Assembly (NCBI RefSeq): GCF_964340395.1
Contig: NC_135562.1
Span: 12,877,043 to 12,941,042 of the forward strand
DNA length: 64,000 nucleotides
Origin: Glandiceps talaboti
Lineage: Eukaryota > Hemichordata > Enteropneusta > Spengelidae
Reading direction: 5' to 3'
Made by a program: the position numbers and the translations under genes. Every line of letters begins with the position of its first letter. The stretch's first letter is position 1. A model generated the notes under the pieces. The model did not search any database and was not told the origin of the DNA. It saw nothing but the letters and a program-made list of their open reading frames with translations. Shown here piece after piece: positions 45,911-56,400 of this stretch.

Positions 45911-46598
45911 CATGCACACTTCAGCCTATTACGACATCAAGTCTCAAACTTTGGAAGTCCGTCAGGATGATTCCAGATTTACAACAAATACAATATTTCT
46001 GTTAAAATTCTGATACAACAAAGTAGAGTGAATCACCCTGCGAACACTGACATAAAACAGTGTTACGTTTTGGTGCGGAGTGTCCCGACCTGAAACAACT
46101 ACGGTGGTAGTAAAGAGAATTATTGTACCATCTTTCTCATAAGACACAAATGGAATTCAAATACCAATACAAGTTTTCACCATTTTTTAAAACTATTTTC
46201 TACTTGATAATAAATTTCTCCAAAATATTTCTAACTGTTATTTCAATGTAAAAATGCCAACAGCACTATGGACTTACTTGCATATATACAAAAATAAATT
46301 TCGCTATAAAAAATAATATTTTTCTTTTCTCTTGGCAGTGTTAGTATAGCCATTGGTTGTCATGGCAGTGATTAAAATGTTAATGTTCTCTAAATTCGCT
46401 CAAATCTATCTCTACATTTAAGTATAAAAATACAAAAAAAATCTATCATTATCAACAAAATATTACATTTGATTTGTATGATTATAAAAACTTTGGTCTC
46501 CAAAAAATACCTCATTCCAGCTGCACTGTTGATACGTACAGTCAGTAAAGAACTGTTATGTTAGCAGCACATAGGTCATACAAATAAAGGTGTTGTAT

Positions 46599-46975
46599 TT
46601 GTCACTCCACTAGGGAGTCAAACCCTATTCTTATCCTAGCCCTAACCTAACACTAACTCCCTAGCTTGGATACAAAAGACAGAAAATCCAGCTAGTTGAC
46701 GCTGATCACTCCACTAGTGAGTCAAACCCTATTCTTATCCTATCTAACCTAACAATAACTCCCTAGCTTGAATGCAAATATGGCATATCAAACTAGCTGA
46801 TGTTTGTCACTTGGGAGTCTAAACATAAACAAACACCAACTCCCTAGCTTGAATATGAAAACAGAAAATCCAGCTAGTTGATGCTCAGCACTCCACTAGG
46901 GAGTCAAATCCTATCCCTAACCTAAAACTAACTCCCTAGCTTGGATACAAAAACAGAAAACCACGTTAGTTGATG
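46599..46975. repeat. Four-copy tandem repeat, unit about 80-105 bp
   Basis: Landmarks CACTCCACTAGGGAGTCAAA, CTAACCTAACA, ACTCCCTAGCTTGGAT and AATCCAGCTAGTTGATGC recur four times, with deletions in copy three. GGGAGT and ACTCCC in each unit can pair. Lies just 3' of the SRA stop. Confidence 0.85.
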
Positions 46976-47213
46976 CTTGCAATGTCACTGACAAATTTTC
47001 TTTAAATTTCTTTACCCTGTTTACCTAAGCCAATACTCAACTACTCTCGCCTCACTTCTGGGACCAAAACAACTTGCAAATAGCATCCCTAGTGGCCAAA
47101 CTAGGAAATCTTTTGTCTATCTGATAACCAAAATATGGCGTATTCAGAGATGTTTTTTGAGGAGAATATTTTTCAATGACGTGATCAACATGATAATATC
47201 GTCATCCATGGTC

Positions 47214-47441
47214 TCATGCATTTTCATCTCTCTTTTTGTCATCAATGGTCTCATCTTCATCACTCTTTCCAGAGTTGTCATGGTTACTCTCAGACTTAGT
47301 TGATGCATCAGGTTTATTATCTATCTCATCTTTTGTAACACTTGTATCATCTTCATTTTTCTCTTCCTTTATGTCGTCATGGTCACCATCACTTGGACTA
47401 GACACATCTGATCTGTCATCTTTTTCACTAGTATCTTTACT
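47214..47441 (-). CDS. SRA protein exon 9 (terminal)
   Basis: Residues 321-395, an acidic Ser/Asp/Lys-rich tail ([22 protein letters not shown]) ending RDENA and TGA. Acceptor CTTTTTTAG. Low-complexity, likely disordered. Confidence 0.82.
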   Translation of the reverse strand, partial: SKDTSEKDDRSDVSSPSDGDHDDIKEEKNEDDTSVTKDEIDNKPDASTKSESNHDNSGKSDEDETIDDKKRDENA

Positions 47442-50400
47442 CTAAAAAAGACAAGTATATTCAGGGTTGTCATAGTTACTAAACAGTTTTGTCATGTAAG
47501 TCAGTGTCGTTTGGCAGAGTATATATCACAAAATGAGACAATCCCCTTGAAAGAGAAATAAGGTACCAACACCATGCCCTTATTTTTCCAAAATAATCAA
47601 ATTTGAAACTATCGAAATCAAAGAAGGCACCTCTAGAATTACCATGGTCTCTGCAAGGACGTAATTGTCACTGGGACGAGTTTTGTGTGTGGCCGACTTC
47701 TCTTGCATTCAGAATTCCTCTGAAGTATGGCTGAGTACTCTACATTCATTAATTGATATTAATATTACTCAATAATTTTCTTTGTTCAACAAAGGAAAAT
47801 ACATGTGACCTATGGGGTCCTGTCACTATGAGTTGCAAGACAAGTAGTGACAAGGCCCCTTAGGTCATGAGTATTTTCAGACTGAATGAAGAAAAATATT
47901 GGAAATAATATAATTATATCTCCCACACATAATTTATGAAAAACTGGGAAAAATAATGACAATTTGGATCGTTACGGAGAGAATGCAGAACTGATGACAT
48001 AGCTGCGAGTTGTTTTGATACAGAATAACCAGGGTATAAAACCCATATTTTTTGTCTGAGCCCATTCAACCTGGCTTGTATTGCATAATTGTTTGTAGAT
48101 CTATCAGTAAATCTTTGTTGAAATAAACAAGAATTAAAATATAAATTTTCCACTGTCTCACCTGTACACTTTCAGTGTCACTCTTATCGCCATGACTACC
48201 ATATGCACTATCAGATCTACTGTCTTCATCCATAATAGCTGGATCAGGCTGAGAATGAAAAAAAATAAATAAGAAATTAACAATTTGGCTCTTTGCATTG
48301 GTGAATTTTCAGATTGAAAAAATGCTTTGGGGACCGATTCCTCTGAAAATCAAATTTCTTGCATCTCTCCAAATTTTGTTATGTGAAAACTTGTTCCTCG
48401 TCATTTCAAAAAGACACAAAAAATTTGGGAGTTTACATCTCGTTTCAGAGAAATCAACATTCCTTTATTTTCCCAGTGTTAAGATAGATTTTGGTGGCCA
48501 TATTGGATTCTACAGCCATATTGGATTCTACGGCCATATTGGATTCTACAGCCATATTGAATTATATGGCCACATTGGATTCCACGGCCATATTGGATTC
48601 TACGGCCATATTGGATTCTACAGCCATATTGGATTCTACAGCCACATTGGATTCCACGGCCATATTGGATTCTACAGCCATATTGGATTCTACGGCCATA
48701 TTGAATTATATGGCCACATTGGATTCTACGGCCATATTGGATTCTACAGCCATATTGAATTATATGGCCACATTGGATTCTACGGCCATATTGGATTCTA
48801 CGGCCATATTGGATTCTACAGCCATATTGAATTATATGGCCACATTGGATTCCACGGCCATATTGGATTCTACTGCCATATTGGATTCTAAAATTTAAAT
48901 TTAAGAACATTTTGACCTCTATTTCAAAAATTTGCATTGCGTTGTCACACACTTTCAAGTTTGGTATCTTCAGAAAAGAGAAATAAAACAGTTTTACCTT
49001 AGGCATGCCTTTATCAAAGTGTTCGACTTCCCATGGAGGTGATGGCTGATCCTCAATACGCGATAATGCAAATTTATAAACTCCAAATCCTGACAGACCG
49101 ATGGTGAACCAGTATTTCACCACTTTATATATGCCTAGAGAATGAAATCAACCAATCAGGACATCAATGTATGTACTAATATGCAAATTTGTAAAGTCCA
49201 TATCTAGATAGACCAATGGTGAACCAGTATTTCACTACTTTATATATGCCTAGAAAGTGCAATTAACCAATCAGAATATCAAAGTATGTACTAATATGCA
49301 AATTTATAAAGTCCATATCTAGATAGACTAAATGTGACCTAACTTTAACCTTTGACCTGTACCCCCATCTCAGATAGGTGACTTTAATCATATTCATAAA
49401 TCAACTGTTGATAATTTTGCATCACATTTTTCTCTAAGTTTAAGTTTCTGTTTAGAGCAGATCTTTGTCTAAATTGTGAGTTGTAACATATCCTCCTGAT
49501 CCTGTTTTCCTGAAAAAACAAAACAAACGGTGTTGTCATGGAGATGTCCTGAACCATTGCCAAACCAACATATTTGCAGTCATAAATTGAGCTCTCATAC
49601 CTGATGTTGTAGAGGACGCCAACAAACTGTCCCAGCCATTATCAGTGAATGTATGTGATTGTGATACAGTGTGGTGTAGTCACTTACCATCATATCTGTA
49701 CCCTTCTTCAGGTGCAAACGGACTGTTAAGTTTATATCCACGGATCACACGTACAGGATTACCAGTCTCAACACTTCTACTCAAAGCCAGATTGCCTGTA
49801 AATAAATAAATACATAATTAAATAAATAATAACAATTATGAAGATTCATAATATAACTGTTCTCCACAAGTACAGTACAAGGCATAGAACAAAGACATGG
49901 CCAGCCCTCAAATAAAAGACAACACTTTTAGTTGTGCATCAATGGCATGTCAAATTTAATAATTAGCTTAGGGGGAACACTGGCCACTAGTCAAAATGAT
50001 AAAAACTTGTGAATCTCAACTTAATAGCTCACGTAGCGGCTCAATGACTAGTACGCATGTGCGTCCTATATACTATGCGAATTTTTGTGTGTGGTTTTAC
50101 CCAAGGATGCATTGCGGCACAATGACTACGCATGTGTGTTCTATATCCTATATGCATTCTCCACACGGAGGGCGCTATCTACAATATCTCAGTGAGGCAG
50201 CCAGTCACAAATGAATCTACTGCACGAGCTTATGGGCGGACTTTAATTAGTTATGATATTATTATTTGGGGACCACCAAATTTTGGTGTACCACAAGAAA
50301 CTACTGGGCCTCAGTTCAAATGTAGCTTTAACTGCTTAGAGGACACATGGGGCACAAACTTGTTCACGAGTAGCTCATGGTAATGGTTTGCAATCTGAGT

Positions 50401-53400
50401 ATTCAAAATCTGGAAATGCTTGTTTATAATAATGACAAGTGAAATATCAAATGACAAGGAGTTCCAAATAGAGTAAATTATGTTAAATGTAGAATATCTA
50501 AAATTCTCACTTCTAAAATAAGGAACTATTAAGGAGTAATATAAGGCAGTTTATGAAGCAGTCAACAAACTGCGACTTCAACAACTCTGTGAGTTCCTAA
50601 AAACATTAGGTAAGAAAGAACAATACTTCTAGTCTAATGGAGAATATATTGTTCATGGTTCCAAGAATCAATAGGACAGTACAATACAGTTACTTTGGAA
50701 TGGTAAATTGGAAACGAATGTGATGTTTTCGATCCGTCTACTACAGACCTTGATCACGCAATGATTTAATTATTCAGCGTTAATGTTTATCTCTGAACTG
50801 GTGGAATAATATGTCTGTATATTGATGGTAGTGGATATCCTTGGTCCCTGTTCATGATGGGTCTTCTCTGTCTGATGTAGATAGCTTCCTTTACTTTGCA
50901 TTTTAACCAGTCCTGTTCTCTGGCTAAAACATTGGTGTTATCCCAGGACACATTGTGGCCGGTCTTGTTGTAGTGGTCCCCAACTTCGGTGGCCTTATCC
51001 CTCTTTGTGTGCTCTTTGAATCGGACGCTAAGTGGGCATTTGGACTCCCTAATGTAGGTATGGCTGCTGTCCTGATCACATGTGATGTGGTAAATTGTGC
51101 CATGGAGTTGCTCTTTCGGTGTTTTGTCCTTGGTGTGCACTAGCAATGTGCGCAGGATGTTGCTTGGCTGGTGGTACAAACTAACGCCATGAGACTGGAA
51201 AACTCTGAACAATTGTTCAGAGAGTCCCTGTAGATATGGTAGTCCCAGTATGAGCTGGCTAGATAGGGGATCGTTGGACTTACTGACAGTTGGTTTGGTA
51301 GTTCTTGGCGGTATGTTGAGGGTCCTCTCTTTGTAGTCATTGGCCCTCAATGTGTTGTGGATATGTTGCAGTTCAGCTCTTTGGTTTTCCTTCATAGTTA
51401 CATATTGAAGGGCCCAGTTGGTCAACATGCGGACTACAGATCTCTTGTGTACCAGAGGATGGTGGGACTGGAAGTTGCGATATTGGTCGGTGTGTGTTGG
51501 CTTCCTGTAGATGGTTATTTTGGTGGTGTTGTTATCTGTTATGTTCACACTGAGGTCAAGGAATGGTAATTTACTATTGGTTTCTGGTTCCACAGTGAAT
51601 TGGATATGTGGGTCGATACTGTAGATATGATTGGTCAGCAAGTCCACTGCATCTTCATCTGTTTCATCCATATAACATAGCCACAATGATGGAGGATTGG
51701 GGGCTGTAGAAAGGGCACGATCTTCAAAATACTCCATATATAGGTTCGCGACTATGGGCGAGACTGGCGACACCATGGCTGCTTCAGGAGTTTGCTGGTA
51801 GAATGCCCTATTATATATGAAGTATGCAGAATTAAGGCAAAACTCAAGTAACTTGGTGATCTGTTCAACATTGAGCTCTGAGCGATCTTTGAGAGTGTCA
51901 ACTGCCTTTACCTTGTTTTTGATGACATGAAGTGCTTCATCAACTGGGGCACTTGTGACCAGAGTGGTGACGTCATAGGAGACCAGTTTCTCCCCAGGTG
52001 AAACATGAAGATCTTTAAGTTTTTCTACTAATTCTTTGCTATTTTTGACTGGATAGTGTTACCTACAAGAGGTGTCAGGATATTGGCAAGCAATATTGTA
52101 AGTGATAGTGCCACAGGTAGACACAATGGGTCGTAATGGTGCATCGTGTTTGTGTATTTTGGGCGTGCTGTATTGTTTAGGTGGTTCTTCAGAGCTGGGA
52201 TAAAGTTTCCAGTAAAGTTGGTGACTGATGTTCCCGCCTTTCTTTATGTCTTTCAAGATGTTGACTAGTTTATTCTTATATCTGGAAGTTAGGTCTTTAT
52301 TCAGTGTTGTGTAAGTGTTAGGATCTGACAATAATGTTGATTTTCTTTCTACAGTCTTCAATATCCATTAACACTGTAGCCTGCCTTTGTCAGCTGGTAG
52401 TATAATAATGTCCTCATCCATACATAGGGTTTTCAGGGCTTCCTGCTCTGCCTTGGAAATATTGGTCTTTGGTAATTTTGCCCATTTTACCACCCGTACC
52501 ACTTCACTTCTCAGTTCCGCCGCCTTGGTTTCCAGTAGTTTATTACACACTGATTCAGTGCCAGCTATGATATCGGGGATTGGTAGTGCTGTAGGTGTTA
52601 TAGCAAAGTTCAATCCATTTTTTCAAGATGGAAAGTTCATTGTTATTCAGCTGTCTTTTACTTAGGTTGACTACCCATCTATCTGTGTTCATGGTGGTTT
52701 CACTCATATCACATTTCTTTTGGTTCTTGTTCTTGAGTTCTTCAAACTTCAACTTCCGTCTAGTCTTGGTATTTTCAGATGTTGTACGTTGTGCTGATTT
52801 GAGAAATCATTCAGCCTCTACCTGCTCACTGGAATCCAGGGTGGTTTCAAGTTGTTGTCTTTGTATACCTCGAGCATCTCCCAACTTCTTGAAGGTATAT
52901 GAACACTGGCGAACACATACACTGAGTGTTTTTCAGCTTTAGCTACAATCTGGTCGGCTCTTATTCCGGTGACAGTGGAGTTTAATTTGACACTTGTTGG
53001 CATTATATTTTGCCGAATGCAACGGACATTAAACTTCTTATGATTTTCCCAACGTGCGATCTTCCTCATGATGTTTTCCGCCTTTCTGAGTGTTTTTAGG
53101 ACATCTCATCCATGTTGTCGTAGCACAATGGAGAATATATTGTTCATGGTTCCAAGAATCAATACGACAGTACAATATGCATGTAGTTACTTTGGAACGG
53201 TAAATGTTGAACAGATCACCAAGTTACTTGAGTTTTGTCTTAATTCTGCGTTCTTCGTATAATATAACGGGGCATTCTACCAGCAAACTCATGGAGCAGC
53301 CATGGGGTCGCCAGTCTCGCCCATTTTGAAGATCGTGCCCTTTCTACAGCCCCCAATCCTCCATCATTGTGGTTATGTTATATGGATGATACTTTCGCCA

Positions 53401-56400
53401 AAAACAGATGAAGATGCAGTGGACTCGCTGACCAATCATATCAACAGTATCGACCCACATATCCAATTCACTGTGGAACCAGAAACCAATAGCAAATTAC
53501 CATTCCTTGACCTCGGTGTGAACATGACGGATAGCAACACCACCAAAATAACCATCTACAGGAAGCCAACACACACCGACCAATATCTCAACTTACAGTC
53601 CCCACCATCCTCTGGTACACAAGAGATCTGTAGTCCGCATGTTGACCAACTGGGCCCTTCAATATGTAACTATGAAGGAAGACCAAAGAGCTGAACTGCA
53701 ACATATCCACAACGCATTGAGGGCCAATGACTACGAAGAGTGGCCCCTCAACATACCACCACGAACTACCAAACCAACTGTCTGTAAGTCCAACGATTCC
53801 CTATCTAGCCAGCTCATACTAGGACTATCGTATCTACAGGGACTCTTTGAACAATTGTTCAGAGTTTTCCAGTTTCATGGCGTTAATTTGTACCACCAGC
53901 CAAGCAACACCCTGTGCACATTGCTAGTGCACCCCAAGGACAAAACACCAAAAGAACAACTCTGTGGCACAATTTACCACATCACATGTGATCAGGACAG
54001 CAGTCATACCTACATCAGGGAGTCCAAACGCCCCCCTCAGCATCCGATTCAAAGAGCACACAAAGAGGGATAGCACCACCGGAGTTGGGGATCACTGTCA
54101 CAAAACCACAATGTGTCCTGGAAGAACACCATGGTTTTAGCCAGAGAACAGGACTGGTTAAAACGTAAAGTAAAGGAAGCTATCTACATCAGATAGAGGA
54201 GCCCCATCACGAACAGGGACCAAGGATATCCACTACCATCAATTTACAGATATATTATTCCGCCAGTTCAGAGATAAACATTAAGGCTGAGTAATTAAAT
54301 CATTGCGTGATCAAGGTCTGTAGTAGACGGATCAAAACGTTGCATTCGTTTCCAATTTACCGTTCCAAAGTAACTTTATTGTACTGTCCTACTTCTAGTC
54401 TAGTATTTGATGAACACTTTCTTTTGGTCAATTAATTACTGAATGCAATCAGAAGGCAATGTTTTCTCTAACTACTTACCTCTTGCAAGTATTTGATCTT
54501 TAGATTGTGGTGCTGTCCTCAAGTTCTTAGGATTGTTTTTGGTCCCCTTCAAATCACGCCCTCCTATAAAGCAAATGGGAGAACTAAAAATTTAGTATGC
54601 ATATGAATACGAAAAAAATGTCAATGAAGCCCTAACCACACTATTACCTGTAAACAACACTGGATGAGTTTTAATGCCAGTAATGGATCAACATTAACAT
54701 AATATTAGAGTACTTTCATAGACCAAAACGTTCATGAGCTTGGTACATCAAATAATTTACAAAAACACTGGTTGGGAACCCTGGTAAAGTGACTGGGGAA
54801 CTAGTAGATTTTACCTACTTACCACCCTCAACAAAAACACTGGTTGGGAACCCTGGTAAAGTGACTTGCGAACTAGTAGATTTTACCTACTTACCACCCT
54901 CAACAAAAACACTGGTTGGGAACCCTGGTAAAATGACTGGGGAACTCAGGTAGATTTGACCTACTTACCACCCTTAACAGAAACACTGATAACACACCTT
55001 GTTGTATATTCTGTACATACCTTCTCCAGTGTAAGTAAAACTACAGCCAAGATCAATGTTATCTTCATATCCTCCAGACAATGCAATAGAGTACGCTCCA
55101 TCTTCTCCGCCATGTATCCCGGCAACAGTAGGTCGATGTATTCCTGCGTAACAACACTCCATCCTTGTCTGCCACAGTGTACCAACTTCAACACCTACAA
55201 AACAATGCATACATTATGACTGGCTTTGTCAACTTTTGCTTGGGCTGAGATGTGAAGTACAAAGGGCGCCCTCTATGTCAAAGGGCTGCTTAGTCTGCTT
55301 CTAATTCTGTGATAAAAGCGTGGCAACAATTTACATACTGTAGATTTGATGTTCATCATGACTGAACTTGAAATTACTATATCAATAATATTAATAACAT
55401 CAATTTTATTATACTCATATGAGGTAAATTATCTATTTTAGGGACTCTATAGTTATCAATGAGTTATCGTTTTTGCAGAAATGGTATTTGCTTATATCTT
55501 GGAGAGAGCAGTGACAGGAGAGTACTGTACATGTACATGTAGATGTGAAGTATGAAGGGCGCCCTCTATGTCAAAAAGAGTACATGTACATGTACATCTG
55601 ACTACCCTAGTTACAATAATCATGTATAGTTTTTATATTATTAGTGCTTTCCCTACACTATATAATGCACTTTACAATTACAACCCCTGGCATAAGTCTA
55701 TAGCAACACAATGGTCCTTTATACTTGGGAAGTATACAATCCATTGCAGCCTCTATAAGTGCATAGGATTAAAACATTCACATAGCAACCTCTGTCCTAC
55801 CAAGTCCCCATTTATACAATTGGGTTAACTGAGTTCTGCTAAAACTGTATGAAGGTGAATACTACAATGAATACCTGGTACAATGCCATAGAAGTTCGGT
55901 CTATTTGGTTGTACTTTTGTACGTCTGTACTCTCCGTCTTCAGCACTACTTTTCTTCAGTTCTTCTTCCATCTCTTCAAGACTGGGAACATCCTGTAAAT
56001 TTAAATACGTTCCATCCTATGATTTTTAAATTATTTGACCTCTGACCTTTAACCTATGACACTAATAATAATCTGTTGCTCCTATGACATCCTACTGGGA
56101 ATTTGTCAACATATATGGTACATGTACTACAAAAGTTCAACTTCTAAGTTACCAAAATGATTTTAAAAAAAAGTTTTGTCTGATTGTAACCTGATATCAA
56201 ATACTTGAAGAATTTTTGTTGCTTTGATGGCGTAAAAAAGGCATTTCTGATAACACTTGCTGTTAAGTTTCTTTAATTTGTAAGGCTAAATAGGCATTTC
56301 TGATAACACTTGCTGTTAAGTTTCTTTAATTTGTAAGGCTCAAGAAAGATGGATTTTTTTTCTCTTTTTCTTTACACAATGAAAAAAAATGATATTGTAA

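Larger units (their letters stand above)
38079..47213. other. Intergenic region between the Roco and SRA genes
   Basis: The Roco promoter lies at its left and the 3' untranslated region of the SRA gene at its right. No gene was recognised. MITEs, a near-perfect hairpin and tandem repeats are listed separately. Parts of 41030-41550 resemble pieces of MITE-1 (AATGCAAAATGTTCATTATTG, TAGTAAAGTTGTTTTA). Confidence 0.55.
49796..54479. other. SRA gene intron 5, host of the Penelope-like insertion
   Basis: Most of this intron is the composite element at 50637-54390. The left part (49900-50350) contains ACCACCAAATTTTGGTGT, related to 17650, and two GTACGCATGTGCGT-type segments (50050 and 50130). No exon seen. 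Confidence 0.75.

Noticed and set aside
46620-46670. Telomere-like CCCTAACCTAA sequence
   Set aside because: Only short imperfect matches within a longer tandem unit; no run of telomeric hexamers.
48298-48891. Plus-strand 197-codon frame with GHIGFY repeats as a separate gene
   Set aside because: It lies antisense in an SRA intron, its openness follows from the 18-bp unit, and the non-repeat part shows no known motif.
50637-50790. Hammerhead ribozyme in the Penelope pLTR
   Set aside because: Such ribozymes occur in some Penelope elements, so I looked. The hairpin GTCTGTAGTAGAC with nearby GAAA is suggestive, but the CUGANGA core is not present.
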